Position numbers and translations under genes: made by a program. The notes under the pieces are model-generated. The model was given only the letters and a program-made list of their open reading frames with translations. It was not told where the DNA came from and did not search any database. Source: an uncultured Collinsella sp. (GTDB lineage: Bacteria; Actinomycetota; Coriobacteriia; Coriobacteriales; Coriobacteriaceae). From it: a DNA stretch of 64,000 nt. Positions 31,826 to 40,619 of this stretch are shown here, piece by piece; the stretch's first letter is position 1; each line of letters starts with the position of its first letter. The stretch is taken from contig CAUFBM010000008.1 of NCBI GenBank assembly GCA_959023295.1, positions 1-64,000 of the forward strand, read 5' to 3'.

Positions 31826-32507
31826 CGCGGGCACCTCTTCCGTCAAATACAGCATCGCACGCCAACGCAATGGCAATGCCGGCCACGACGCTTGCCGGCA
31901 CGGCAATATTCGCGAGGCCCAAGAACTTGCATACGGCGACGGACACCGCGCCCGAAACCGCCGCGACAACGTTGCCGCGCGACAGCCGCTGCGAAAAGAG
32001 CAGGCAGATAAAGAGCGAGGTGCAGACAAAGGCTGCAATGGCGGTGGGAACATCGACAACGGCGCCGACGATGGCGCCCATCGTACACGAAACGCCCCAT
32101 GTTGCGATGAGGATCACGTTGAGCACAAAGGACTCGCGCGGGCCCCAATCCTCCCCTTCAACCAACTTGGCAAGCGAGATGCCATATGCCTCCTCGGTAA
32201 GTGTCGCGGCAACAGCCAGCGTCTGACGCTTCGAGGCACCCGTCAGATGCGGCGCGATCGATGCCGAGTAAAGCGCAAAACGCGAGGAGATGGCGGCAAC
32301 GCTCGCGATAATCGAAGGTGCCGGTACGCCCGCCAGCCAAAGATTGCAGATCATAAACTGGCCGCTGCCCGTCACAAACGTGCTGCTCAGGGCAAAGACC
32401 ATCCAGGGCTCCATTCCCGTCTGCCCCATGATCATTCCGCACGGCGCGCCTATTGCAACATAGGTAAGCATCACCGGCCAGACGGTTCTAACGATTTTGA
32501 ACACCAT
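31815..32507 (-). CDS. azlC: AzlC-family branched-chain amino acid exporter subunit
   Basis: Large subunit (230 aa) of an AzlCD exporter with six to seven membrane helices. It carries the family's YVAIGAPCGMIMGQTGMEPW, STFVTGSGQFM, and EEAYGISL segments. The start is ATG 32507, which is the first residue of the homologous region (MVFKIVRTVWPVML); the frame continues upstream but without a good binding site. It diverges from the HD hydrolase gene. With the liv importer at 14-21 kb the window holds both an importer and an exporter for this class of amino acids. Confidence 0.88.
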   Translation of the reverse strand: MVFKIVRTVWPVMLTYVAIGAPCGMIMGQTGMEPWMVFALSSTFVTGSGQFMICNLWLAGVPAPSIIASVAAISSRFALYSASIAPHLTGASKRQTLAVAATLTEEAYGISLAKLVEGEDWGPRESFVLNVILIATWGVSCTMGAIVGAVVDVPTAIAAFVCTSLFICLLFSQRLSRGNVVAAVSGAVSVAVCKFLGLANIAVPASVVAGIAIALACDAVFDGRGARDAR

Positions 32508-32633
32508 ACGCTTCTCATCCTGACAAGGTCTCCGAGCCGCATGTAGCGATACGGCAGAATCATCATCCGACAGCAACCGAGTTCACCTACAATTGCCACC
32601 GGATCGAAAGACACAACTTTTTAGGAAGTCATT

Positions 32634-33446
32634 ATGACAGCTATCGATCGAGACCGGGCGCGCGCGGCCTTCAAAAGCTACACCGATGCCTACGACGCCA
32701 CCAACCCACGCATCGCGCTCAAAATCGAGCATACGTACCACGTGGCCGAGGCATGCGATGCCGTAGCGCGCGAGCAGGGCTGGTCGTCAGAAGATATTGA
32801 CCTGGCATGGCTTTGCGGCCTGCTACACGATATGGGCCGCTTTGAGCAGCTGCGACGCTGGGACACCTTTAAGGACGCCGAGAGCATGAGCCATGCGGCG
32901 CTGGGCATCGAGGTCCTCTTTGGCGAGAATCCCGCCGATGCACCCGCCACGACAAACATCCGTGACTTTATCGAAACCGGTGCGCATGACGAGCTCATCC
33001 GAGCGAGCATCGCCTATCACAGCGACTTTCGCCTGCCGGCACAACTCGACGAGCGTACACGGTGCTTCTGCGATATCGTGCGCGATGGCGACAAGATCGA
33101 CATTATGCGCACCATCGCCGACAGCACCGTCGATACCATCCTCAAGGTGGATGAGGACGCGTTTCTAGCCAGTCGCTTCTCGGTACCGACGCTTGCCGCC
33201 TTTGACGAGCATCGGTGCGTCGCGCGCGACGAGCGCAACGAGCCGGCGGACTACCTGGTGGGACTCATCTGCTTTATGTTTGAGCTCGTCTATCCAGCGA
33301 GCCGCACGCTGGCGCGCGAGCAGGGCGATATCTACCGCCTGCTCGACGCGCCCTTTGGCATTACGCGGCCCTTTACCGACCCCGCCACGCAGGCGACTTG
33401 GAGCCGCCTTAAGGACGAGATGCGCGACTGGCTGGCGCGCGCCTAG
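32634..33446 (+). CDS. HD-domain phosphohydrolase
   Basis: HD-superfamily metal-dependent phosphohydrolase (270 aa). Metal ligands are visible as His33 (KIEHTYHV), His65-Asp66 (LLHDMGRF), and a later Asp in VRDGDKIDIM. The HD domain covers roughly residues 25-165; the C-terminal 100 residues have no known motif. Relatives hydrolyse nucleotides or phosphate monoesters, and the substrate is unknown. AGGAAGTC precedes the ATG at 32634. Its stop codon overlaps that of the convergent etfA: both share CTAG at 33443-33446. Confidence 0.85.
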   Translation: MTAIDRDRARAAFKSYTDAYDATNPRIALKIEHTYHVAEACDAVAREQGWSSEDIDLAWLCGLLHDMGRFEQLRRWDTFKDAESMSHAALGIEVLFGENPADAPATTNIRDFIETGAHDELIRASIAYHSDFRLPAQLDERTRCFCDIVRDGDKIDIMRTIADSTVDTILKVDEDAFLASRFSVPTLAAFDEHRCVARDERNEPADYLVGLICFMFELVYPASRTLAREQGDIYRLLDAPFGITRPFTDPATQATWSRLKDEMRDWLARA

Positions 33447-34648
33447 CGCTCAAGCTGGGCCAGCAGTTCCTCGACGACCTCGACGGCATCGCCGACAACC
33501 TTGTACTGGGCAGCACCAAAGATGGGGGCATCCGGGTCCTCGTTGATGGCGATAATGCACTCTGCCCCACCGATGCCGGCAAGATGCTGGATGGCGCCCG
33601 AAACACCGATACTCACGAGAAGCTTGGGCGAAACCGATACGCCGGTCTGGCCAATCTGATGGCGACACTCCAACCAGCCGGCCTCCACGACAGGTCGCGT
33701 GCAACCAAGCTCGGCTCCCAGAGCCTCGGCGAGCCTTCGCATCAGGGGCAGATTCTTCTTGGAGCCAATGCCGCGGCCCACCACGACCAAGCGCTCGGCA
33801 TCGGCGATCGAGGCCTGCTGCCTCCACTCCTCGGCGGGAATCGAGATCTCGACACGAGCCTTAGCATCATCCGCAAGCGATATCTGGGTGATCGTGCCGG
33901 AGCGGTCGTAGTCAAAGTCGGGCGCCTTAAAGATGCCGGGACGAACCGTTGCCATCTGGGGACGATGATTGGGGCAGACGATGGTGGCCATCAGGTTGCC
34001 GCCAAACGCCGGACGCGTCTGTTGCAGCAGCCCCGTCTCCGTATCCATCGAAAGTACGGTGCAGTCAGCCGTAAGGCCCGTCTGCAAGCGCACGGCAACG
34101 CCGGGTGCCAGTTCGCGGCCAAAAGCGGTCGCACCGTATAGGATGGCCTCGGGTTTGCGTTCGGCTACCAAATCGCAGATCAAGCGGGCGTAGACCTCCG
34201 CATCGTTTTGGCGCAGGCGCTCGTCGCGACAGGCCAGGACTTCGTCGGCGCCCGCGCAAACCAGATGCTCCAGGTCGCCGAGAGAACCCTCGGGACCCAT
34301 ACCGATCAGTGCCACCAGACGGCAGTCGCGAGCATCGGCAAGCTCGCGGCCCTTGCCCATAAGCTCATAGGCAACGGGAGTCACCGTATCGTGCTCGTCG
34401 GTCTGCGCGAATACCCAAATGTCTCGATATGCATCAAGGTCCACCGCACCAGCGGCCTCGTCACGCTCGATCGAGATAGCGTTGACAGGGCAGGCGTCGA
34501 CGCACCCACCGCATAGGATGCAGCCGTCGGTTACGCGGGCGCATCGGCTGGGTCGCTCGCCTTCCACTACGATGCCGCCCGAGGCACAGGCGCGAACGCA
34601 GCGACCGCAGCCGATACAGGCTTCGCTATCGATAATCAGTCCGCTCAT
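33443..34648 (-). CDS. etfA: Electron transfer flavoprotein alpha subunit with ferredoxin domain
   Basis: EtfA/FixB-type subunit (401 aa) extended at the N-terminus by a two-cluster ferredoxin: CIGCGRCVRAC and CILCGGCVDACPVNA, about 60 residues. The rest is standard EtfA, with an adenine-nucleotide-fold half and the C-terminal FAD-binding segment (GRGIGSKKNLPL, RPVVEAGWLE, QTGVSVSPKL, IGVSGAIQHLAG). Ferredoxin-EtfA fusions are found in lactate dehydrogenase-Etf complexes of anaerobes such as Acetobacterium woodii (LctC), where they link flavin and ferredoxin chemistry. The ATG directly follows the etfB stop (TAGATG), with GAGGGG upstream. Confidence 0.93.
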   Translation of the reverse strand: MSGLIIDSEACIGCGRCVRACASGGIVVEGERPSRCARVTDGCILCGGCVDACPVNAISIERDEAAGAVDLDAYRDIWVFAQTDEHDTVTPVAYELMGKGRELADARDCRLVALIGMGPEGSLGDLEHLVCAGADEVLACRDERLRQNDAEVYARLICDLVAERKPEAILYGATAFGRELAPGVAVRLQTGLTADCTVLSMDTETGLLQQTRPAFGGNLMATIVCPNHRPQMATVRPGIFKAPDFDYDRSGTITQISLADDAKARVEISIPAEEWRQQASIADAERLVVVGRGIGSKKNLPLMRRLAEALGAELGCTRPVVEAGWLECRHQIGQTGVSVSPKLLVSIGVSGAIQHLAGIGGAECIIAINEDPDAPIFGAAQYKVVGDAVEVVEELLAQLER

Positions 34649-35464
34649 CTATGCCATCCCCTCGATAATCTTGGCAAGCTTTGCCGCCTGCTCGGACGCC
34701 GTCCCCTCAACGGCCTCGCACGTTTGGTCACGGTCGGGCACAAACGAGCGCACGACCTGTGTCGGCGACCCGGCAAGACCGCAACGCGCGGGGTCGGCGT
34801 TCACGTCGGCGGCACTGACCACGCGCACGTCCGCCTCCTCCGCCGCGCGAATACCGGCAATACTCGGCATACGCAACTGGCCAATCTCCTTGGCAGTCGT
34901 CATCGCGCACGGCATCTCAAGGTACACCGTCTCCTCGCCGGCATCGCATCCGTGAACGAGCGCCAGCGAGCCACAGGTCGTAAAGCCCGCGCTCTGCACG
35001 CAGCTCACGTCGGTCACGCAGGGAATATCAAAGGCACCGGCAAGCTCGGGACCAATCTGGGCCGTATCGCCATCCACCGCCATCTTGCCGCAGATGAGCA
35101 GGTCGAAGTCCTCGTCGAGCGCCTCGATGCCGCACTTGAGGGCATAGGTGGTTGCCAGGGTATCGGCACCTGCAAAGGCGCGATCGGTCAGCAGCAGCGC
35201 ATCGTCGGCGCCTCGAGCGATGCAGTCGCGCAGCAGCGACTCGGTCGCGGGGATGCCCATCGACACCACCGTCACGCGCACATCCATGCCAAAGCCGATA
35301 AAGTCGTCCTTCAGCGCCAGCGCGCATTCCAAAGCGCTCGCATCAAAGGGATTAATGACCGCCTGCTTGCCATCGCGCACGATGGTATTGGTCTTGGGGT
35401 CCATCTTGACCTCGGTGCTGCCCGGCACGGCCTTGACGCACACCACCATATGGAAATCGCTCAT
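34649..35464 (-). CDS. etfB: Electron transfer flavoprotein beta subunit
   Basis: EtfB/FixA-type subunit (271 aa). Typical traits are VCVKAVPGSTEVKMD, INPFDASALECAL, LLTDRAFAGADTLATTYAL, DGDTAQIGPELA and the near-end AKEIGQLRMPS. In bifurcating Etfs this subunit holds the FAD that splits electrons. The start is ATG 35464, two bases after the stop of the upstream oxidase, with GGGGG nine bases before; a GTG at 35470 is too close to that site. Together with etfA and the GlcD-type gene it forms a compact operon. Confidence 0.92.
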   Translation of the reverse strand: MSDFHMVVCVKAVPGSTEVKMDPKTNTIVRDGKQAVINPFDASALECALALKDDFIGFGMDVRVTVVSMGIPATESLLRDCIARGADDALLLTDRAFAGADTLATTYALKCGIEALDEDFDLLICGKMAVDGDTAQIGPELAGAFDIPCVTDVSCVQSAGFTTCGSLALVHGCDAGEETVYLEMPCAMTTAKEIGQLRMPSIAGIRAAEEADVRVVSAADVNADPARCGLAGSPTQVVRSFVPDRDQTCEAVEGTASEQAAKLAKIIEGMA

Positions 35465-35466
35465 CT

Positions 35467-37068
35467 TCACGCGCCCCCTTTCTGGACGAGCTCATCCAAG
35501 AGCTTCTCCGAAAACAGGTTACCGCGACCCAGCTGCCCGGCAGGATCGAGCTGGAGCTTGAGCCGCGCCGACTCGACCATGGCCTCGTGACCGTACATCG
35601 TCTCCAAGAAGCCCGCCTTGATCTTGCCGACGCCGTGTTCTGCGGAGACGGCACCGCCCATGGCCGTGACCTCGGAAGCCCACTGGGCAAAGAGTTCTGC
35701 GCCGCGGCGATAATCCTGTGCATCGCGCGGCAGAATGTTCACATGCAGATGGTTGTTACCGATATGCCCCCAGGCGGCAGATTCAAGCCCACTTTCCGCC
35801 AGCGTGCGGCGATAGAGGGCGATAACATCGGCCAAGTGCGCGTTGGGCACCGACATGTCCGAACCCAGTTTGGTGATGGTGGGATCCATGCGGCGGCGCT
35901 CGTCGATGAGCATGTTGACGCTCTCGGGCACCGCATGGCGGAAGAATCGCTGACACTCGCGATCGACCTCGGTGCGCGCGACCCATGTCGCATCGTCACT
36001 GCCGCCCGCAAGCTCCAGTACCCACCCCAAGTGATACAGCTCCTCAGTCGCCTGGGCTTCGTCGTCGCAGTCGAGCTCCACGTAGACACAGACCTTGGCG
36101 TCTTTGTCGAGCGCAGGCAGCGAGGCAAACGCCGTCGACTGCTCGCGCTGGCGACGTAGAATATCCAGGGCGCCAGCATCGAAGTACTCGATGGCAGCCG
36201 CATGGGACAGGACGGGACGCACAGAATCGGTGAAGGACACGGCCTTGTCTTCGCTGTCGAAGAAGCAGCTCACGCCCCAAACGACCGCGGGTGCCACCTG
36301 CAGGGCAATCTCGAGTTCGGTGATGACACCGATTGTGCCACACGCACCGATAAACAGATCGATGGCATCCATATCGTCAGCAACGAAATAGCCCGAAGCA
36401 TTTTTTGTCTTGGGCATGGTATAGCCGGGAAGATCGAGCTCGAGTGTACGGCCCGCTGCCGTCACGAGCGACAGGTGGCGGCCCTGGGCAAAAGCCTCGC
36501 CGCGCCGAAGCTCAAGCAAATCGCCATCAGCCAGCACGACGTGGAGTCCCGTGATATGTGGGCGCATGGGGCCGTAGGCGTAGCTGCGGGCACCGGAGGC
36601 GTTACATGCCGCCATGCCGCCCAGACAGGCAGACGCCTCGGTGGGATCGGTGGGAAAAAACTGCTCGGGAGCCTCTTGGAACTCCTCGTAGGCCTCAAGC
36701 GATGCCTGGTCCCAACCAGCGGTCGGCAGCACCTTCTTGCTCAGCTGCTTGCACAGCTCCGAGAGCACAACGCCCGGCTCCACGCGCAGCAGAAATTGGC
36801 CTTGTTCATCGCGGCGAAGGCCCAAATAGCGATTCATACGGGAAGTATTGAGGATATGCCCGCCGTGGGGCACGGCGCCGGCGGCAAGGCCGGTTCGGGC
36901 GCCCTGAACCGTTACCGGAACACGCTCGGCATGGAGCTTTTCCAAAATGGCACGGACCTCGTTTTCCGTTGTCGGAAACGAGATGCTCGAGGCCTCGCCC
37001 GATGCGCGAGATTCATCGCGGCCATACTCTTCGAACTCGTCGGTGAAGGGTTTGATGGTTGCAGACAC
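35467..37068 (-). CDS. FAD-linked lactate/glycolate dehydrogenase (GlcD/LctD type)
   Basis: FAD-linked 2-hydroxyacid oxidoreductase (533 aa) of the GlcD/D-lactate dehydrogenase family. The PCMH-type FAD domain is at 30-215 (VTVQGARTGLAAGAVPHGG, GWDQASLEAYEEF, GMAACNASGARSYAYG, TKNASGYFV) and the C-terminal oxidase domain ends with SAEHGVGKIKAGF. With the Etf genes it matches the lctBCD unit of Acetobacterium, in which lactate is oxidised by NAD+ while reduced ferredoxin supplies energy. The stereo-preference and lactate over glycolate are inferred. Start is GTG 37068, with GGGGGAG upstream. No lactate permease is adjacent. Confidence 0.88.
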   Translation of the reverse strand: MSATIKPFTDEFEEYGRDESRASGEASSISFPTTENEVRAILEKLHAERVPVTVQGARTGLAAGAVPHGGHILNTSRMNRYLGLRRDEQGQFLLRVEPGVVLSELCKQLSKKVLPTAGWDQASLEAYEEFQEAPEQFFPTDPTEASACLGGMAACNASGARSYAYGPMRPHITGLHVVLADGDLLELRRGEAFAQGRHLSLVTAAGRTLELDLPGYTMPKTKNASGYFVADDMDAIDLFIGACGTIGVITELEIALQVAPAVVWGVSCFFDSEDKAVSFTDSVRPVLSHAAAIEYFDAGALDILRRQREQSTAFASLPALDKDAKVCVYVELDCDDEAQATEELYHLGWVLELAGGSDDATWVARTEVDRECQRFFRHAVPESVNMLIDERRRMDPTITKLGSDMSVPNAHLADVIALYRRTLAESGLESAAWGHIGNNHLHVNILPRDAQDYRRGAELFAQWASEVTAMGGAVSAEHGVGKIKAGFLETMYGHEAMVESARLKLQLDPAGQLGRGNLFSEKLLDELVQKGGA

Positions 37069-37413
37069 GCGAACTCCCCCTTTAGCTAACTACAGTGTTT
37101 GCAGGGAGATGTTACCGCATCGTTTCGTCGACGTGTTCGAGACCGTCTCCATAATTGGCGTTTTTTACGTTCGTGCAATTCGGCGAGCGGCTTGATTTCC
37201 TCGGCAGACGATGCTTTTGACACATATGGCCCCGCCGTCGCCGACCGCGCGATTGTCGCTCGAAAAAAGTTGGAGTATTTTTTGCCGCCTTTTACCTGCG
37301 GAGACGCCAATCCGTCAAGCATTTGGTCAGAAATTGGTCAAGTAGCGGCTGATAAGGTCGGCGTCGACAGCCAAAACCGATAGAAGTTTTGGCCCAGAAG
37401 CAGGGAGGTTCCC
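37069..37413. other. Intergenic region between lctD-like and surface cluster
   Basis: A 345-bp divergent region. It must hold the promoters of the leftward oxidase-Etf operon and of the rightward surface cluster, but no -35/-10 pair stands out. A 78-codon frame on the minus strand (37086-37322) lacks a ribosome binding site. Two A/T tracts (TTTTTT near 37153 and 37276) interrupt otherwise GC-rich sequence. I see no larger hairpin. Confidence 0.4.
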
Positions 37414-37710
37414 ATGGCATATTACTGGCCCCAGTACGGCATCGCCATCGAAGTCGACGACGATCCCCATCTCCTGCCTTTCGACGAAGAGGCATTCCCC
37501 GATACGACGGTCTACCACGTTACCACCGATGTGATCTGCGACCCCGAGTCGTTCTCGGCGCTCGCCCACCACATCGCGCATATCCACGACATCGAGCTCC
37601 CTCCCGACTTCGACGAGCTCGTCTACTCGCGCCGTCTGATGCTTCACATGCTCTTTGGAGCGGACCCGTCCACCTTTGCGCGCGTCTATACCGCCAAGGA
37701 TGCCGCATGA
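37414..37710 (+). CDS. Small hypothetical protein, possible Vsr/DUF559-like core
   Basis: A 98-aa soluble protein with a strong start (AGGGAGG before the ATG). The opening YYWPQYGIAIEVDDDPH resembles the core strand of Vsr/DUF559-type PD-(D/E)XK nuclease folds, which read WPxxxLxIEVDGxxH, but upstream catalytic residues of that fold are absent because the protein begins here, so any nuclease activity is doubtful. It overlaps the next gene by four bases (ATGA), hence translation is coupled and a role with the envelope genes is implied. I do not recognise the family with confidence. Confidence 0.6.
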   Translation: MAYYWPQYGIAIEVDDDPHLLPFDEEAFPDTTVYHVTTDVICDPESFSALAHHIAHIHDIELPPDFDELVYSRRLMLHMLFGADPSTFARVYTAKDAA

Positions 37711-38216
37711 GCGCGAAGAAGCCGCCCCACTTTGCAGGTCTGGGGCATCGCAGGAAGCTCATCGTTGCCTGCTTGGCCATCGTCTGTGCCCTTGTCGCCG
37801 TAGGACTATACGCTTGGCAGTCGCAGCCCGTACCCGAGACGGGCGCTTCGGTTACGACGGCCGAGGGCAAAACGCGTCAGGAAATCCAAGATGAGCTCGA
37901 CGCCATCGTCCGCGACAACATGATGACGATTTCGGTCGCACCGGTCGCTCAGCTGCAGGAGGACGGCAAGCTGCGCGTCAACGTGCAAAACGTCCAAGAC
38001 AATAAATTTCCCCAGCGATTCCGCGTCATCCAAAACGACGAGACCATGTACGAATCCGGTGTGGTCGAGACCGGCAAGACAATCGAAACGTGCCCCGCCG
38101 GCGACATCAAAGAAGGCGAGGCGTACATCGAGATCCAGGCACTCGATGCAAAGACCCTCGACAGCCACGGCAATCCGACACGTGTCAAGGTACGGGTTGA
38201 GCAAGCCGAGAACTAG
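37707..38216 (+). CDS. Membrane-anchored extracellular protein of surface cluster
   Basis: A 169-aa protein with a short positive N-terminus (about 18 residues), one membrane helix (about 19-41: LIVACLAIVCALVAVGLYAW) and an extracellular domain. After an alpha segment (RQEIQDELDAIVRDN) comes a beta-rich part (MMTISVAPVAQL, KLRVNVQNVQ, FRVIQNDETMYESGVVETG, AYIEIQALD). The layout resembles small membrane-anchored proteins found beside pilus or WxL surface clusters in Firmicutes, whose roles are not known. The ATG overlaps the previous stop (ATGA). No catalytic motif. Confidence 0.75.
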   Translation: MSAKKPPHFAGLGHRRKLIVACLAIVCALVAVGLYAWQSQPVPETGASVTTAEGKTRQEIQDELDAIVRDNMMTISVAPVAQLQEDGKLRVNVQNVQDNKFPQRFRVIQNDETMYESGVVETGKTIETCPAGDIKEGEAYIEIQALDAKTLDSHGNPTRVKVRVEQAEN

Positions 38217-38305
38217 CTTTCCGGCCGACGCGGCACCGCACGTAATTCACCAGCATTCGTCCAATCATCGCGGGGACGGTCCGCGGCGAATAGAAAGGAA
38301 CAACC

Positions 38306-38905
38306 ATGGACATCATCAGGAACATGAACGGAGCCAGAGCGCTCGTCGTGGGCGCAGGGCTCGCGCTCGCGCTCGCAATGGGCGCGGCCCCGACGCCAGC
38401 TATGGCAGCCGGGCGCGTTGGAACCACGAAAGTAATGGTCAGGACCGAGATCGACAACGTTGAGTTCAAAGTTCCGACGGTTATTCCCTTCGTCGCCAAG
38501 GCCGACGGCACGCTTCAGGGCCCCTCAGAAGACGCGACCACCATCGACAATCATTCGGCCTACGGCATCCATGTCACCAACATGAAGATCGACGCCATGA
38601 ACACCTGGACCATTGCTGCCGACGCCAAGGCCGGAACCGCACAGAACTCCATCGACTTTAAGGTCGGCCCCGACGGCGCACTCCAGAACGCCAGCGCCGC
38701 AATGCAGAAGACAGGCCTCGATCTTTCCAAGAACGCAGCCTTCGACATGGGCTACCAGGGCATTGCCGGCGGCACGGACAAAATTAAGCTCAAGACAAGC
38801 GGAAACGTCGCCCGCGTCACGCGCGACATCTTCCGCGTAACCGGCGAAGGTGATCAGGTTGCAACGATCACCTGGACGGTCGAGCCCGGTGCGCACACGG
38901 CATAA
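38306..38905 (+). CDS. Secreted WxL-like surface protein
   Basis: A secreted 199-aa protein. The signal peptide ends near residue 35 (GAAPTPAMAAG). The mature part is beta-rich with two aromatic motifs placed as in WxL cell-wall-binding domains: NTWTIAADA about 40% in, and ITWTVEPG twelve residues from the end (WxI and WxV in place of WxL). In Firmicutes WxL domains bind peptidoglycan without covalent attachment and are encoded with a small LPxTG protein and membrane-anchored partners, the same company seen here. The assignment to WxL is by motif placement only. AAAGGAACAACC precedes the ATG. Confidence 0.72.
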   Translation: MDIIRNMNGARALVVGAGLALALAMGAAPTPAMAAGRVGTTKVMVRTEIDNVEFKVPTVIPFVAKADGTLQGPSEDATTIDNHSAYGIHVTNMKIDAMNTWTIAADAKAGTAQNSIDFKVGPDGALQNASAAMQKTGLDLSKNAAFDMGYQGIAGGTDKIKLKTSGNVARVTRDIFRVTGEGDQVATITWTVEPGAHTA

Positions 38906-39170
38906 GGCCGTCGCCCTGGCCGCCGCCGTCAGCATCCTAGCGTTTGGGCCAGCCATGGCCTTTGCCCAGCAAGAACAGGCGCAGGCCGCCACGCAAGTGA
39001 CGGTCGACCTCTCGGAGCTCGACCGCGGCGACCGCGAAGAACCGTTGGCGCAGACAGGCGACAGACGATGGCTCTTGGCAGCAGGCGCCACAGCAGCAGG
39101 CGCGGGAACCGCCGGCCTCGGTCTGCACATCAAACGTAGCCAGAAACAAAACACGGACAGGCCGCACTAA
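38889..39170 (+). CDS. Small sortase-anchored protein (LAQTG)
   Basis: A 93-aa protein that starts at GTG 38889 and overlaps the end of the previous gene by 17 nt. Order of parts: signal peptide (to about AMAFA), a short acidic stretch (VDLSELDRGDREEP), a sortase motif LAQTG, a hydrophobic helix (LLAAGATAAGAGTAGLGL) and a basic tail (KRSQKQ). So almost nothing remains between signal and anchor: about 25 mature residues. Small LPxTG proteins of this type occur in WxL (csc) clusters. An alternative GTG at 38850 would add 13 residues but gives a worse signal peptide. No sortase gene is in the window. Confidence 0.8.
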   Translation: MRTRHKAVALAAAVSILAFGPAMAFAQQEQAQAATQVTVDLSELDRGDREEPLAQTGDRRWLLAAGATAAGAGTAGLGLHIKRSQKQNTDRPH

Positions 39171-39188
39171 ATTAGCTAAGGAGACCCC

Positions 39189-40619
39189 ATGGCATCGAAG
39201 AACCTTTTGCCCGTCGTCGCACTCTGTGGCGCGCTCGCAACCGGAACGCCTGTCGCCGCTTGGGCGACTCCCGTCATGGCAGACTCCTTACCAGCAGCCC
39301 TAAGTTCCGCACCAAATCCGTCGAGCGCCATTGCGTGCAAGCGTTTTTCGATCGCACAGGCCGCGATCTCAACCTCGGGATGCCTTCGTCGTAATACGGA
39401 CGGCTCGATAGTCGTGGATATCAAGCGTTCGAACAAGGCAAACGGCTCCCAGGCGGGGTGCGCCGTCTGCACGTGGCGCTCGGTTGTGCTCGATGCAGAT
39501 GGCGATCCATGCAATTTAGAGCTGCGCATCGACATCGCTTCGGTCGATGACTCGGCGAACGGAGCGAAGGTCGCCTTCGACGGTACGTTTTTCGAGAAAG
39601 GAGGCGGTATATGTCTGGGCTGCGCCGCCGCGAATGCAGACGATGCGCAGCCCACCCTCTCATTCACGGCATCGTTGCGGCTGACCAAAGCCGGCACCGA
39701 TGCCATCGCGGCGGGAGAAGCGTCCCTGCTGTTCTACGCCGTCAGCGCCAAGGACACAAACGCTCATTTCGAGAAGCCAGCCGGATCACTCAGTCTTACA
39801 CGAGGGATAGAGGCAGGCCCTATTGAAATCGATGCCCACGCGCAAAGCAGGCAACGCATTCTTGCCGACCCGGCGCTTCTCGAAATGGAGTGGAACGGAT
39901 CCGGAGCCATCGGAATTCTCCCCTCCGCGCTTGACGCCAAGACGCTCCCCCCAAACGACGAACCCATCAACACAACCATACAAGAGGAGAGCGCGGTCAA
40001 AGAAGCAGGTGCGGGCGACACGCCGTCGCCGACAAACGGCGTCCCAGCTTCTTTCGAAGCACCGAATGAGCCCGCTGCCGATCCAAACAATCCCGAGCTC
40101 GCGGACAGCCTGGGGCTTGCTGATCCTCAAGAGATCGATGAAGGTAACTGCTGCGTGCTTGCCGCGCTCGACCACACAGAGGTCATCGACGCTGCGAACA
40201 TCGAAGTTGCCGCCGCCAATCAGCCCGTCCGCAAGTCGGCTATCATCGCATTTCCTGAATCCATCGAAGTCGTCTTTTTGCCATCGGGCGAGGTCGTGGC
40301 CCCAACACTGCTCACCTTGTTGGGCGCCAAGAATACTCGAAACGAAATTAAAAAGGTCACAGTTGTCGACCCTGCAACCACCGCCAAGCTGCGTCTATAC
40401 GCCGTTGCCGCAAACGGAAGCAAGACCCTGGAATTCGATGGCGACACACTTCTAGCCTGGCGACGTCTGGACATTATGCAAGACGTCTCGTATCAGATCG
40501 AACTCGAAGGGTTTGATCGTGCCCGCGATGCCAATATCATCGCCGCGGCTATTGAATTCCCGCAGCGGCTTATGACACTGCGCTTTGAATACTATCCCTA
40601 TGTCCCGACAACCACCTGA
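39189..40619 (+). CDS. Large secreted protein of surface cluster
   Basis: A secreted 476-aa protein. The signal peptide ends near ATPVMA (about residue 31). The mature N-half (about 35-230) is beta-rich with two close cysteine pairs (GCAVC and CLGC) that could hold disulfides or metal; an acidic Pro/Ala/Glu-rich spacer follows (255-310), then a C-terminal beta-rich domain (320-476) ending in FEYYPYVPTTT. No LPxTG motif or membrane anchor is present, so it may be held by partners encoded next to it. AAGGAGACCCC precedes the ATG at 39189. I do not recognise a named family. Confidence 0.75.
   Translation: MASKNLLPVVALCGALATGTPVAAWATPVMADSLPAALSSAPNPSSAIACKRFSIAQAAISTSGCLRRNTDGSIVVDIKRSNKANGSQAGCAVCTWRSVVLDADGDPCNLELRIDIASVDDSANGAKVAFDGTFFEKGGGICLGCAAANADDAQPTLSFTASLRLTKAGTDAIAAGEASLLFYAVSAKDTNAHFEKPAGSLSLTRGIEAGPIEIDAHAQSRQRILADPALLEMEWNGSGAIGILPSALDAKTLPPNDEPINTTIQEESAVKEAGAGDTPSPTNGVPASFEAPNEPAADPNNPELADSLGLADPQEIDEGNCCVLAALDHTEVIDAANIEVAAANQPVRKSAIIAFPESIEVVFLPSGEVVAPTLLTLLGAKNTRNEIKKVTVVDPATTAKLRLYAVAANGSKTLEFDGDTLLAWRRLDIMQDVSYQIELEGFDRARDANIIAAAIEFPQRLMTLRFEYYPYVPTTT

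Noticed and set aside
31826..32059. N-terminal extension of azlD into azlC
   Set aside because: The extension is an out-of-frame shadow of azlC; AzlD proteins begin at the ATG at 31825.
37086..37322. A 78-codon minus-strand frame upstream of the surface cluster
   Set aside because: No ribosome binding site before its ATG and no family. The peptide is Ser/Arg/Lys-rich; I cannot exclude that it is a remnant shared with other loci, which a similarity search would show.
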